64,000 nt of DNA from an uncultured Prevotellaceae bacterium (lineage in GTDB: Bacteria > Bacteroidota > Bacteroidia > Bacteroidales > Bacteroidaceae): assembly GCA_900316575.1 (NCBI GenBank), contig ONDJ01000002.1, forward strand, positions 186,001 through 250,000, written 5' to 3'. Shown here piece by piece: positions 37,536-46,772 of the stretch. Position numbers and translations under genes: made by a program. Below the pieces are notes generated by a model, which saw only the letters and a list, made by a program, of their open reading frames with translations, did no database searches and was not told where the DNA came from. Positions within the stretch are counted from its first letter, which is position 1. Each line of letters begins with the position of its first letter.

Positions 37536-38729
37536 TCAAATGCTTGTGTTCTCAATAACAGCTGCGGCAAAACTACTGGTTGAAAGCGGGGTTCCGTTCT
37601 TCATGAAGCGAGCCAAGTCGGCGGTGGCTTTTCCTTGCTGGAAACAGCTTGTGATAGCCGCTTCTATGGCTTCTGCTGCTTCGCTCCATCCGATGTGGCG
37701 CAGCATCATGCACGCCGAAAGTATCAGCGAGCAGGGATTGGCTTTGTCCGTACCAGCAATGTCGGGAGCGGTGCCGTGGGTAGCTTCGAAAATGGCGTGC
37801 CCGGTGGTGTAGTTGATGTTTGCCCCTGGCGAAATGCCGATACCGCCTACCTGCGCCGCCAGCATGTCGCTGATGTAGTCGCCGTTGAGGTTGGGTGTAG
37901 CCACTACGCGATAGGCTTCGGGCTTCAACAATGCATTTTGCAGGAAAGCGTCGGCAATGCAGTCGTCAACGACAAGCCGGCCCGCCTGAATATCTTCGGC
38001 AAATTCGCGCTCCACCACTTCGTAACCCCAGCGCTTAAACCCGCCTTCGGTGAACTTCATGATATTGCCCTTATGCACAAGGGTAAGTCTTTTCCGACCT
38101 GTCGTAATGGCATACTGCGCTGCCGCCCGCACCAACCGTTCGGTTCCTTCGCGGGAGATGGGCTTAATGCCTAGCGAACTACTCCCTGGGAAACGCACCT
38201 TGTTCACACCCATTTCTTCGCGCAGAAAGCGTAGGAACTTTTCGGCTTCGGGAGTTCCTGCCTCCCATTCTATGCCGGCATAGATATCCTCTGTGTTTTC
38301 GCGAAACACCGTGACATCCACATCCTGCGGACGTTTCACGGGCGACTCTACTCCCTCAAACCAACGCACCGGACGCAAACACACAAAGAGGTCGAGCCCC
38401 TGGCGCAAAGCTACATTCAGTGAGCGAACACCACCGCCAACGGGGGTGGTGAGCGGCCCTTTGATACCTACGAGATAGTGGCGGAATGCTTGCATGGTCT
38501 CTTCGGGCAACCATTCGCCGGTGCGTTCGTAGGCCTTGCCGCCAGCAAGCACTTCCTTCCAAACGATGCTACGTTGTCCGCTATACACAGTCTGCACCGC
38601 ATGGTTTATCACGGACTGCATGGCGGCGGTTACTTCAGGTCCAACGCCGTCGCCTTCTACGTAGGGAATGATGGGGCTATCGGGCACACTGAGCCCGCCG
38701 TCAGAGGTTTGAGTGATGAGGTTTGTCAT
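37536..38729 (-). CDS. icd: Isocitrate dehydrogenase (NADP)
   Basis: Oxidative decarboxylation of isocitrate to 2-oxoglutarate. The 397-aa protein has [13 protein letters not shown], the substrate-loop Ser region ([13 protein letters not shown], site of regulation in E. coli Icd), [29 protein letters not shown] and the cofactor loop [11 protein letters not shown]. The start at 38729 overlaps the acn stop by 4 bp (ATGA), so the longer frame to 38774 is not used. It is of the E. coli-like homodimeric type. Confidence 0.93.
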   Translation of the reverse strand: MTNLITQTSDGGLSVPDSPIIPYVEGDGVGPEVTAAMQSVINHAVQTVYSGQRSIVWKEVLAGGKAYERTGEWLPEETMQAFRHYLVGIKGPLTTPVGGGVRSLNVALRQGLDLFVCLRPVRWFEGVESPVKRPQDVDVTVFRENTEDIYAGIEWEAGTPEAEKFLRFLREEMGVNKVRFPGSSSLGIKPISREGTERLVRAAAQYAITTGRKRLTLVHKGNIMKFTEGGFKRWGYEVVEREFAEDIQAGRLVVDDCIADAFLQNALLKPEAYRVVATPNLNGDYISDMLAAQVGGIGISPGANINYTTGHAIFEATHGTAPDIAGTDKANPCSLILSACMMLRHIGWSEAAEAIEAAITSCFQQGKATADLARFMKNGTPLSTSSFAAAVIENTSI

Positions 38730-40984
38730 AGTGTTTGTCGGATATGGTTGAGTGCCGAACCTGCGCAGAACCATTTGATCTGCACTTCATTGTAGGTGTG
38801 ACGGAGTGGTATCTGCTCACGACTACCATCGCTGTGGAGGACTTCAAGGCTCAATTCGCTCTCAGGGCTGAAAGCTTGCAGGCCTTTAATATGTATGATG
38901 TCGTCTTGACGGATGCGCTCATAGTCGGTAGCATCAACAAAAGTGAGTGCCAACACACCTTGCTTCTTCAAGTTTGTTTCGTGAATGCGTGCAAAGCTTT
39001 TGGCAACAACAGCTTTCACACCCAAGAACCTTGGTTCCATCGCAGCATGTTCGCGGCTGCTACCTTCACCATAATTCTCTTCAGCCACTACAATGCTGCC
39101 TATTCCCTTAGCACGATAATCTGCAGCCACTGCGGCAGGTGTTCCACGTTCATTGGTCAAGACGTTGAGCGTTGTCCCCATTTCGCCAGTGAAGGCATCC
39201 GTGGCTCCAAGGAGCAAGTTTTGAGAGATGTTTTGCAAGTGACCGCGAAAGCGCAGCCAAGTGCCGGCTTTGGAAATATGGTCTGTGGTACATTTGCCTC
39301 GTACCTTGATCAGCAGGCGCAGGTTATAGGAGTCGTCCTGCTGCGGTGGTGCAAAAGGCTCCAAACGTTGCAGGCGATCGGAATGTTCGGGGATGATAAC
39401 GACCTGAGCATGTTCCGTAGGTGCTACAAAACCTTCAAGCGCATCCGTGTAGCCATCGGCAGGCAATTCGTTGGCTATAGGAGCGTCAAGACGCACCGCT
39501 TCTCCCGATGTATTATACAGTGTCTCTGTCAACGGATTGAACTTGAGCGAACCGCTCAAGGCGTATGCTGCCACCATTTCGGGCGAGCAAACAAAGGCGT
39601 ATGTATTGGGGTTGCCATCGGCACGTCCCACAAAGTTTCTGTTGAAACTCGTCACGATCGTATTGCGTTCACCTCGCTCGGCTCCCTCGCGTCGCCACTG
39701 TCCGATACAAGGGCCACAGGCATTGGCCAACACAATAGCACCTGCCTCCTTCAACGTTTGCATAACACCATCGCGCTGCAACGTCAGTCGCGTACGCTCC
39801 GAACCAGGATTGACATAGAGCTGAGCCTTAGGAGCAAGGCCTTTTTGCATGGCTTCGCGCAAGATATGAGCCACGCGCGAAATGTCTTGATACGACGAGT
39901 TGGTGCAGCTGCCCACAAGTGCAGCCTCTACTTTTTCGGGCAAAGCTTCGCGAGCCACCTTCTCGGCCATCAAGCTTACGGGACATGCGGCATCAGGAGT
40001 GAAAGGTCCATTGGCATGAGGCTCTATCTTTGAAAGGTCTATCTCAACTACACGGTCGTAGTAATCGCTCGGATTAGCCAAGACCTCCTCGTCGGCTTGA
40101 AGACCAACTTCAGCAGCCATCCGCGCCACTTCTGTACGCCCCGTAGCGCACATATAAGCAGCCATCTTTTCATCAAACGGGAAGAGCGAGGTCGTTGCGC
40201 CAACCTCAGCACCCATATTGCAGATTGTAGCTTTGCCCGTAGCTGGCAGCGAAGCAGCTCCTTCACCAAAGTATTCTATGACGCAGTTGGTGGCTCCCTT
40301 CACTGTGAGCTGTCCGCAAAGATGCAATATCACATCCTTTGGCGATGCCCAGAGAGAGAGCTTTCCACTCAAATGCACACCGATAATCTTGGGTAACCGT
40401 AGCTCCCAGTCCATACCTGCCATCACATCGACAGCATCGGCTCCGCCCACACCGATAGCTATCATGCCCAATCCGCCTGCATTGGGCGTATGGCTGTCGG
40501 TGCCCACCATCATACCGCCTGGAAAAGCATAGTTTTCTAACACTACTTGGTGGATAATGCCTGCACCAGCATCCCAAAAGCCCATTCCGAAACTTGCTGC
40601 AGCAGAGCGCAGGAAGTCGTACACTTCTTTGTTTTCATCACAAGCTTTTTGCAAGTCATGATGCGCACCGCGCTCGGCGCGTATCAAGTGGTCAAGGTGA
40701 ATGCTCGTGGGCACCGCCGTGCGCTCCATGCCTGTGTTCATAAACTGTAATACCGCCATCTGCGCCGTAGCATCTTGCATTGCCACCCGATCGGGACGAA
40801 ACGTAGCATAGTCCACACCGCGCACTGCTCCCTGAAGGGCTTTAGGGTGCGTAGCATGAGCAAACAAAATCTTCTCAGCAAGTGTCAAGGGCCGCCCCAA
40901 CAACTGACGCACTTCGTCAATGCGCAAACGCAACGACACATAGTGGCTTTGCAGCATGTCAAAGTCAAATATCTGATTCTCCAT
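38726..40984 (-). CDS. acn: Aconitate hydratase
   Basis: [4Fe-4S] enzyme converting citrate to isocitrate. The 752-aa protein resembles mitochondrial-type aconitase, with cluster cysteines in [11 protein letters not shown] and [10 protein letters not shown] and the C-terminal swivel domain ([17 protein letters not shown]). The start at 40984 ([11 protein letters not shown]) is preferred; an ATG at 40993 is possible. The frame up to 41047 is excluded because the promoter lies inside it. It is the first gene of acn-icd-gltA. Confidence 0.94.
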   Translation of the reverse strand: MENQIFDFDMLQSHYVSLRLRIDEVRQLLGRPLTLAEKILFAHATHPKALQGAVRGVDYATFRPDRVAMQDATAQMAVLQFMNTGMERTAVPTSIHLDHLIRAERGAHHDLQKACDENKEVYDFLRSAAASFGMGFWDAGAGIIHQVVLENYAFPGGMMVGTDSHTPNAGGLGMIAIGVGGADAVDVMAGMDWELRLPKIIGVHLSGKLSLWASPKDVILHLCGQLTVKGATNCVIEYFGEGAASLPATGKATICNMGAEVGATTSLFPFDEKMAAYMCATGRTEVARMAAEVGLQADEEVLANPSDYYDRVVEIDLSKIEPHANGPFTPDAACPVSLMAEKVAREALPEKVEAALVGSCTNSSYQDISRVAHILREAMQKGLAPKAQLYVNPGSERTRLTLQRDGVMQTLKEAGAIVLANACGPCIGQWRREGAERGERNTIVTSFNRNFVGRADGNPNTYAFVCSPEMVAAYALSGSLKFNPLTETLYNTSGEAVRLDAPIANELPADGYTDALEGFVAPTEHAQVVIIPEHSDRLQRLEPFAPPQQDDSYNLRLLIKVRGKCTTDHISKAGTWLRFRGHLQNISQNLLLGATDAFTGEMGTTLNVLTNERGTPAAVAADYRAKGIGSIVVAEENYGEGSSREHAAMEPRFLGVKAVVAKSFARIHETNLKKQGVLALTFVDATDYERIRQDDIIHIKGLQAFSPESELSLEVLHSDGSREQIPLRHTYNEVQIKWFCAGSALNHIRQTL

Positions 40985-41019
40985 GGGACACATTTTTCTA
41001 TCAATAAACGCTTCGTGGG

Positions 41020-41027
41020 CAAAGATA
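41020..41027 (-). promoter_or_regulatory. Promoter -7 element of the acn-icd-gltA operon
   Basis: TATCTTTG on the minus strand (complement of 41020-41027) lies 36 bases before the acn ATG. It decides the acn start. Confidence 0.6.
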
Positions 41028-41191
41028 ACTTTTCTGACATGAAACACTCCCGTTTTCTTTCAAAATGAAAGCAACCAAGGGCGTTTCATTACCATAATTC
41101 AACAAAATGGCACACGTAGTGGAATAAATACTTTACGGCATTGCTTGGGCTTTGAGACGCATAATAAGGTCTCGCAAGCGATAAGCCCGCA

Positions 41192-41228
41192 TACGTTTAG
41201 AGCCCCTATTGAAGGAGCTCTAAACGTA
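41192..41228. repeat. Perfect 12-bp inverted repeat downstream of FISUMP gene
   Basis: TACGTTTAGAGC (41192-41203) pairs with GCTCTAAACGTA (41217-41228), with further CC/GG pairing after one mismatch. It lies 44 bases past the stop of the FISUMP gene. There is no T-run on the minus strand, so it is not a standard terminator for that gene. The rest of the 287-bp gap toward acn has no feature I can support beyond the acn promoter. Confidence 0.65.
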
Positions 41229-41271
41229 TTGTTGGTTTATGATTTTGGAAAGGAGGATGCACTTTCAGTTC

Positions 41272-41997
41272 TTAAGACCGCACGGGACGCACACTGAGCC
41301 CGTAGTTGCGGTAGCCGTTTGAGACGTACACTCCTCCCGAATTGAAGCCCAGGCCGTACGCGCGGTACGGGTCGCTCTGGTAGAGCGAGCGCGACCTGTA
41401 GAAGCCGTACGAGCCCACGTAGTCGAGCGACGTGTCGTAGCGGTAGCCCGCAGCAGGAAGGAAGATGTGATTGCCATTTATGGATGTAAAACGATAGCCT
41501 TTCACACCCGTACCATTGTAATTTTCCACCCACTCGGCGGTAGTGTTGTTGATCAACTCCTGAAAGTCAGCATCTGTAGGCATACGCCAATTGCCACCCC
41601 AATTGGCGCGGGCTGCATCGTCTGAAAGCTCAAGCTCGGTCAAAGCATCCGTAAAACCATTCAGTCCATACGAAGATTTTGAGCAATACTTCGTGAGCTC
41701 ATCTTTGGCACTACCATAGGCATAAGTGCTCCAAGAATAATCGGACTTCGCTTTGGTTTCACCCCATGCGAAGTAGTCGCCATAGGCCTCTACCTTGTCG
41801 GCACCTACGTTGCGGTCAGCCCACTTCAAACCACCACTCGGCAAACCAAGGTCAACATATACATGACCATTATCTACATTACTATCACCCGAAGGTGTAT
41901 CGGGAGTCTCGTCATCGTCTCCTTCACAAGCTGAGAGGGAGAATGTCAATGCGCCCACAAACAGCGCGAACGCGAAAAGGGATAAATACTTTTTCAT
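41272..41997 (-). CDS. FISUMP-type lipoprotein with hypervariable-looking C-terminus
   Basis: The 241-aa lipoprotein has lipobox LSAC (Cys24) and an acidic linker. The body matches the Fibrobacter-succinogenes-major-paralogous (FISUMP) domain: HVYVDLGLPSGGLKWADRN, GDYFAWGETK, NWRMPTDADFQEL, and the terminal LSVRPVRS. This fold is related to C-type-lectin/formylglycine-enzyme-like scaffolds. The last ~50 variable codons (about 41293-41448) are rich in Tyr, Arg, Gly, Asp and Ser. There, 32 of 50 codons are NNC and 46 of 50 end in G or C, unlike the rest of the gene. This is the pattern of a diversity-generating-retroelement variable region. It is probably surface-exposed and ligand-binding. Confidence 0.75.
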   Translation of the reverse strand: MKKYLSLFAFALFVGALTFSLSACEGDDDETPDTPSGDSNVDNGHVYVDLGLPSGGLKWADRNVGADKVEAYGDYFAWGETKAKSDYSWSTYAYGSAKDELTKYCSKSSYGLNGFTDALTELELSDDAARANWGGNWRMPTDADFQELINNTTAEWVENYNGTGVKGYRFTSINGNHIFLPAAGYRYDTSLDYVGSYGFYRSRSLYQSDPYRAYGLGFNSGGVYVSNGYRNYGLSVRPVRS

Positions 41998-42040
41998 CTT
42001 GAAAGATTGTATGAAGGGTTAAGAATGTTAATTGCTACAC

Positions 42041-42094
42041 AAAAAAGGTCTCTCCGCCTCAGCTGCACAATGTGCCGCAGAAGACGGAGAGACC
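42041..42094 (-). terminator. Strong minus-strand terminator upstream of FISUMP gene
   Basis: GGTCTCTCCG (42047-42056) pairs perfectly with CGGAGAGACC (42085-42094). On the minus strand it is followed by six T residues. It lies 44 bases before the FISUMP ATG, so it either ends the upstream cupin transcript or is a leader attenuator. Nothing else is supported in 41998-42353 apart from the palindrome at 42308. Confidence 0.75.
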
Positions 42095-42307
42095 GTAGGT
42101 TTCGTTAGTAAATAAGTTCTTTAGAGAGAGAACACAAAGATTTGGAACAGCCAAATCTCTGCTCACTTTTTTTCTCAAACGATGCTCTCTCGCGTGGTTT
42201 CATGCGAAAAAAGTAAACAAATCTTCGCTGTGACGACTTTGAAGGAAAGAAAATGCAAACGAAGCGGTAGTTTGTTAGGAAAATCGATGCGAGGGAGGGG
42301 TATTCAT

Positions 42308-42332
42308 GCGGGCGAGGACGCCCGCGCTCCCA
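42308..42332 (+). repeat. REP-like palindrome GCGGGCGAGGACGCCCGC
   Basis: GCGGGCG-AGGA-CGCCCGC followed by GCTCCCA. The same layout with compensatory changes occurs at 56365 (GCAGGCG-AGGA-CGCCTGC) and, inverted, at 11850. Confidence 0.65.
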
Positions 42333-42353
42333 ACTGGGGCGATAAAGTTTCTG

Positions 42354-42821
42354 CTACTCTAAAGGTATCTCGGGATGTTGCACGGCAAGGGGCATGTCTT
42401 TCTTGGCAAGATAGAACATATAGAGCACGGCGGCCTTCTTGCCTCGGTTTTCGCCGTGGTGGATGGTGCCGACCATTTCAATCACGGCTTCGCCCTCGCG
42501 AACGGTTTTTTGTTTGCCGTCAAGACCTATGATGGTGAGTTCGCCTTGAACCAACACACCATAGTTCATAGCTACATGGTGGTGCCAGCCCAGCTTTTGG
42601 CCAGGAGGAAACACGTAACGCATGGCTACTAGTTCGGGACGCCCCTCGAGGTAATCAGGTAGTTCCACGCCGTCCCAACTCTGACTGGAACGGATGAGTT
42701 CTTGGGCTTCGACTTGCGCGGCGAGGTTGTTTTCTACTACGGAGCGATGGCACGAAGCGGCGGCAAGCATAAGAAAGGCCGCTGCCAAGGGTGCAAGCAA
42801 GCGATGGAATGTGTGTGTCAT
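42354..42821 (-). CDS. Cupin-domain lipoprotein
   Basis: The 155-aa protein has lipobox AASC (Cys24). A single cupin barrel follows: MRYVFPPGQKLGWHHHVAMNYGVLVQGELTI is cupin motif 1 with a His cluster (WHHHV), and EMVGTIHHGENRGKKAAVLYMFYL is motif 2. The metal ligands of a typical cupin are present. It could be a periplasmic binding or enzyme protein; no substrate can be assigned. Flanking gaps carry repeats, and it looks monocistronic. Confidence 0.75.
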   Translation of the reverse strand: MTHTFHRLLAPLAAAFLMLAAASCHRSVVENNLAAQVEAQELIRSSQSWDGVELPDYLEGRPELVAMRYVFPPGQKLGWHHHVAMNYGVLVQGELTIIGLDGKQKTVREGEAVIEMVGTIHHGENRGKKAAVLYMFYLAKKDMPLAVQHPEIPLE

Positions 42822-42828
42822 AGATTAA

Positions 42829-42943
42829 AAAGATTAAAATTTAGAGGTTTATGAGAGGTTAAAGGTCAAAGCCTGTCACTAATACGACCGTAGAACTATG
42901 CTGCGGAGAGTTTAATCGCTAAGCTTTAATCTCTAAACTTTTT
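42829..42943. repeat. Dispersed inverted-repeat element (copy 6)
   Basis: TTAGAGG...GAGAGGTTAAAG (42841-42864) on the left and CTTTAATCTCTAA (42924-42936) on the right, with a GC-richer centre. The layout is the same as the element at 11797. It fills the cupin-waaA gap. Confidence 0.6.
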
Positions 42944-44179
42944 CTAAAAGATTGCTTCAAAAATCCGATCCGCGGCACCTGCACTGCTACTGATGTATTG
43001 CGCTGCTGCCTCGCCACTCTGAGCAAGCGTTTCGGGTTGTTCGACAAAGAGGTTGATGCGTTTGGCGAAATCTTCAGCACTTGCAACTTCAAAAGCTCCT
43101 CCACATGCCTTGAGCGATTGGGCCTCTTGGAATTTCTGATTGTTGGGGCCGAAAAGCACGGGAATGCCATATACAGCTGCTTCGGGCACATTGTGTATGC
43201 CCACACCAAAGCCACCGCCTACGTAAGCCACTGTGGCATATCGATAGATACTTGAAAGCAGTCCGAAGCAGTCAACGAGCAACACGCGGCTTGCGAATAT
43301 ACGGTCTGTTGACAGTGTTTGTGCCTCACTATAGGTAATGGTCGGACCTATCACACTTTCACAACGTGCACGCAAATGGGCTATGCGTTGTTCGTTCACC
43401 ACGTGAGTGGCAATAATCAGTTTCCATTCTTTCTGCTGGAAGTAAGGAAGATATACGTCTTCGTCGGGTTGCCAACTACTGCCCGCAATAAACACACGAG
43501 GAGCCTCGCCCACAAACTGCTCTACAATGGGAAGAAGTTTGGCGTTTTTCTTAATCTGAATGACGCGGTCAAGGCGGGTATCGCCCGTAACGGTTACATT
43601 GCTTACGCCGATCGAAGCAAGCAACTGGCGCGAGGCTTCGTTCTGCACAAAAAAGTGGGCAACCCATTTCAGCACGTGACGATAGCCACAATGATACCAG
43701 CGAAAGAAGATCTGTGTGGGACGGAATATGCTACTCACGCTATAGACTGGCACATTGTGACGATGGCAGAGGTATAAGTAGTTCGCCCAAAACTCATACT
43801 TGATAAACACGGCTTTTGAGGGATGGGCCAGGCGAAGAAACTTGCGAGCGTTGAGCATGGTATCGAAGGGCAGATAGCACACGACATCGGCATATTCATA
43901 GTGCTTACGCACTTCGTAGCCAGAGGGACTAAAGAACGTGAGGAGTATCTTTACATCGGGCTGCTCGCGCTTTAGCCTCTCTATCAATAACCGTCCTTGC
44001 TCAAACTCGCCAAGAGAGGCTGCGTGGAACCACACGGGATGTTTGTCAGGACGAACTTTTTCGCGAAGAATCTTCCACGCATTGCGATGTCCGCGCATCA
44101 TAAGCTGCGCCTTTTTGTTGCCGAAAAGCGCAGCTACGTTCACGCAGAACATATAAATGTATATAGCAAGGGAATACAT
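42944..44179 (-). CDS. waaA: 3-deoxy-D-manno-octulosonic acid (Kdo) transferase
   Basis: Adds Kdo to the lipid A precursor at the inner membrane, linking lipid A to core. The 411-aa protein has an N-terminal membrane anchor (MYSLAIYIYMFCVNVAALF), then the GT30 N-domain (WFHAASLGEFEQ with the presumed catalytic Glu, KILLTFFSPSGYE) and a GT-B C-domain (GSSWQPDEDVY, VAYVGGGFGVGIHNVPEAAVYG, PVLFGPNNQKFQEA). The length is normal. Confidence 0.94.
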   Translation of the reverse strand: MYSLAIYIYMFCVNVAALFGNKKAQLMMRGHRNAWKILREKVRPDKHPVWFHAASLGEFEQGRLLIERLKREQPDVKILLTFFSPSGYEVRKHYEYADVVCYLPFDTMLNARKFLRLAHPSKAVFIKYEFWANYLYLCHRHNVPVYSVSSIFRPTQIFFRWYHCGYRHVLKWVAHFFVQNEASRQLLASIGVSNVTVTGDTRLDRVIQIKKNAKLLPIVEQFVGEAPRVFIAGSSWQPDEDVYLPYFQQKEWKLIIATHVVNEQRIAHLRARCESVIGPTITYSEAQTLSTDRIFASRVLLVDCFGLLSSIYRYATVAYVGGGFGVGIHNVPEAAVYGIPVLFGPNNQKFQEAQSLKACGGAFEVASAEDFAKRINLFVEQPETLAQSGEAAAQYISSSAGAADRIFEAIF

Positions 44180-44189
44180 GGTGATACAG

Positions 44190-44336
44190 AGGTAAGAGAA
44201 GAGAGGTTAAAGGTTAAAGTTCTCAGCCACAACTCTACGATAATACACTTTTAACAAGAACTATGTCAAGTAAGGGGCGGAGTGCGACCAGCCCGCGCTT
44301 CCTGTCACTGCGCTCCCTTTAACCGCTAAACTTTAC
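44190..44336. repeat. Dispersed inverted-repeat element (copy 7)
   Basis: GAGAGGTTAAAGGTTAAAG (about 44201-44219) and CTTTAACCGCTAAACTTTA (about 44317-44335) frame a GC-rich centre between gltX and waaA. Confidence 0.6.
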
Positions 44337-44345
44337 TCTTATTGT

Positions 44346-45866
44346 TTAAGGAAGCTCTGCGATGGCTTTCTTCATGCGTTTTAGGGTTTCGGCCTTACCC
44401 AGGAATGCACTAATCTCGAACATGCCAGGGCCTTTGCCTTCGCCCACCAAGGTGAGCCGCCAAGCATTCATAACGTCGCCCATCTTATACTCCTTGGCTT
44501 CTATCCAAGCATGGACGGCGGCTTCCTGGCTTTCAATGCTGAAGTCATCAAGACTACTCAGAAGTTCTTTGAGTTCGTTCATCTGCGTAGGCGAATACTC
44601 TTTCCAGCGCTTGCGCACGGTTTTCTCGTCGTATTCCGTAGGAGCTACGAAGAAGAATTTGCAGAGGGGCCATAGCTCTTTAACGAAGTTCACACGCCCT
44701 TTCATCATGCCCAAGACAGCCAAAGCCTGCTCGTCGGTAGCCTCCACGCTATTGGCACTCAGTAGTGACGTGAAAGCAGGCAAGAGTTCGGCATCAGATT
44801 TCTTGAGGATATATTCGTGGTTGAACCATGCGGCTTTCACGTAGTCGAACTTAGCGCCAGCCTTGCTGCATTTGCTCAAGTCGAACTGCTCCACAAGTTC
44901 CTGCAATGAAAGGAGTTCTTGTTCGGTACCAGGGTTCCAACCCAAAAGAGCGAGGAAATTGATGACGGCCTCGGGCAGATAGCCGTCTTCGCGATAACCA
45001 CGCGAAACTTCTCCTGTCGCGGGGTCTTTCCACTCCAACGGAAAGACGGGAAAGCCCAGACGGTCGCCATCGCGTTTTGAGAGTTTGCCTTTGCCATCGG
45101 GCTTGAGCAACAAAGGCAGATGAGCAAACTGCGGCATGGTGTCTTCCCAACCGAAAGCGCGATAGAGCAACACGTGAAGCGGGGCACTGGGCAACCATTC
45201 CTCGCCGCGAATTACGTGGGAAATCTGCATCAAGTGGTCGTCAACGATGTTGGCTAAGTGGTAGGTAGGGAGCTCGTCGGCGGCTTTGTAGAGCACTTTG
45301 TCGTCAAGCACACGACTGTTGATATGCACATCGCCACGGATGAGATCGTGAACAACAACATCCTCGCCTGGCTCTATCAAAAAGCGCACCACATAGTTTG
45401 CGCCTTCGCGAATGAGACGTTCGGTCTCGTCTTTTGATAACGAAAGAGAATTGCGCATTTTCATTCGCGTTGAGGCATCGTATTGGAAGTTGGGAACGGC
45501 TTCGCGAGCAGCAGACAGCTCTTCGGGCGTGTCGAAAGCGATGTAGGCTTTGCCACTATCAAGCAACTGCTGAACATATTGCTTATAGATATGCCGGCGC
45601 TCACTCTGGCGGTACGGACCCTTGTCGCCTCCAAAGCTTACGCCTTCGTCGAAGTCTATGCCGAGCCAACGAAACGACTCAAGAATGTATTGCTCAGCAC
45701 CAGGGACGAAGCGATTGGAGTCGGTATCTTCTATGCGAAATACGAATTGTCCGCCATGCTGACGGGCAAATAGATAGTTATAGAGCGCGGTGCGTACGCC
45801 GCCGATATGGAGCGGACCTGTGGGACTGGGAGCAAAGCGCACCCGAACATTTGCAGACGTTGTCAT
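44346..45866 (-). CDS. gltX: Glutamyl-tRNA synthetase
   Basis: Charges tRNA-Glu. The 506-aa class I synthetase has the HIGH motif in [20 protein letters not shown], a KMSKS-type motif KLSKRDGD, and an anticodon-binding alpha-helical C-terminus. The length is normal for bacteria. It is transcribed divergently from the mannosyltransferase gene. A -7-like TACTTTCG lies on the minus strand at 45890-45897. Confidence 0.96.
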   Translation of the reverse strand: MTTSANVRVRFAPSPTGPLHIGGVRTALYNYLFARQHGGQFVFRIEDTDSNRFVPGAEQYILESFRWLGIDFDEGVSFGGDKGPYRQSERRHIYKQYVQQLLDSGKAYIAFDTPEELSAAREAVPNFQYDASTRMKMRNSLSLSKDETERLIREGANYVVRFLIEPGEDVVVHDLIRGDVHINSRVLDDKVLYKAADELPTYHLANIVDDHLMQISHVIRGEEWLPSAPLHVLLYRAFGWEDTMPQFAHLPLLLKPDGKGKLSKRDGDRLGFPVFPLEWKDPATGEVSRGYREDGYLPEAVINFLALLGWNPGTEQELLSLQELVEQFDLSKCSKAGAKFDYVKAAWFNHEYILKKSDAELLPAFTSLLSANSVEATDEQALAVLGMMKGRVNFVKELWPLCKFFFVAPTEYDEKTVRKRWKEYSPTQMNELKELLSSLDDFSIESQEAAVHAWIEAKEYKMGDVMNAWRLTLVGEGKGPGMFEISAFLGKAETLKRMKKAIAELP

Positions 45867-45889
45867 TGATTATTACTTTGTTTTGGCGG

Positions 45890-45990
45890 CGAAAGTACAA
45901 AAAATCATGCAGTAAGGGTACCTGTTACCCGTATTTCTGCACGCTTTCAGGGGAAAACAAGGTCTTTCTTCCCAACTTTCCTTAATTTTG
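45890..45990. promoter_or_regulatory. Divergent promoters of gltX and the mannosyltransferase operon
   Basis: Minus strand: TACTTTCG (45890-45897), one mismatch to TAnnTTTG, for gltX. Plus strand: TAATTTTG (45983-45990) for the gene at 46026. Confidence 0.55.
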
Positions 45991-46025
45991 CGCTAAGTTT
46001 TAGCTACTTCATTCTTTATATACCC

Positions 46026-46772
46026 ATGAACACCAACGACAGCATTGTTATCATCCCTACTTACAACGAAAAAGAAAACATTGAACAAATCATTCGCGCA
46101 GTCTTTTCGTTGGAACACCGTTTCCACATCCTTGTGATTGACGACGGTTCGCCCGACGGCACCGCACAGATTGTGCAGAGAATGATTGACAATGAGTTTT
46201 CCGACAGACTTTTCCTCATGCAGCGAAGCGGAAAACTCGGACTCGGCACGGCTTATATCGCGGGATTCAAATGGGCCTTAGAACGCGAGTATGAATACGT
46301 CTTCGAAATGGACGCAGATTTCAGCCACAACCCCGAAGACCTTCCCCGCCTTTACGAAGCCGTCAGTTCAGGACAGGGCGATGTTGCAGTAGGTTCGCGC
46401 TACGTCAGCGGTGTCAATGTGGTGAACTGGCCCATGGGACGTGTGTTGATGAGTTATTTCGCCTCAAAGTATGTGCGCATGATAACGGGCATACCTGTTC
46501 ACGACACCACGGCTGGCTTTGTGTGCTACCACCGGCGGGTGCTTGAAACGATTGACCTCGATGCCATACGCTTCAAGGGATATGCCTTCCAGATAGAAAT
46601 GAAGTATTCCGCTCATTTCTTGGGCTTCCGCATCCAGGAAGTTTCAGTAATCTTTGTCAATCGCAGACTCGGCACAAGCAAGATGTCGGGCGGCATATTC
46701 AGCGAAGCACTCTTTGGCGTTATCAACCTGCGCTGGCGGGCATTGACGGGAAAAATAAAACCAAGACGATGA
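46026..46772 (+). CDS. Polyprenyl-phosphate mannosyltransferase-like GT2 (DPM1-like)
   Basis: Transfers a sugar from a nucleotide donor to a polyprenyl phosphate. The 248-aa protein is a GT2 with VIIPTYNEKENIEQII at the N-terminus, DDGSPDGTA, and the DxD-type motif FEMDADFSHNPEDLPRL, as in dolichol-phosphate mannose synthase. No C-terminal membrane helices are present, as in the soluble DPM1 class. The stop overlaps the pyrC start by 4 bp. The activated sugar may serve glycoprotein O-glycosylation or surface glycans; this is inference. Confidence 0.85.
   Translation: MNTNDSIVIIPTYNEKENIEQIIRAVFSLEHRFHILVIDDGSPDGTAQIVQRMIDNEFSDRLFLMQRSGKLGLGTAYIAGFKWALEREYEYVFEMDADFSHNPEDLPRLYEAVSSGQGDVAVGSRYVSGVNVVNWPMGRVLMSYFASKYVRMITGIPVHDTTAGFVCYHRRVLETIDLDAIRFKGYAFQIEMKYSAHFLGFRIQEVSVIFVNRRLGTSKMSGGIFSEALFGVINLRWRALTGKIKPRR

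Noticed and set aside
38735..40033. 432-aa plus-strand open frame opposite acn
   Set aside because: Antisense to the conserved aconitase; no family features, Cys/His-rich by chance.
40985..41047. Longer aconitase N-terminus
   Set aside because: The promoter -7 element lies inside this extension and the usual family start is MENQIFDF.
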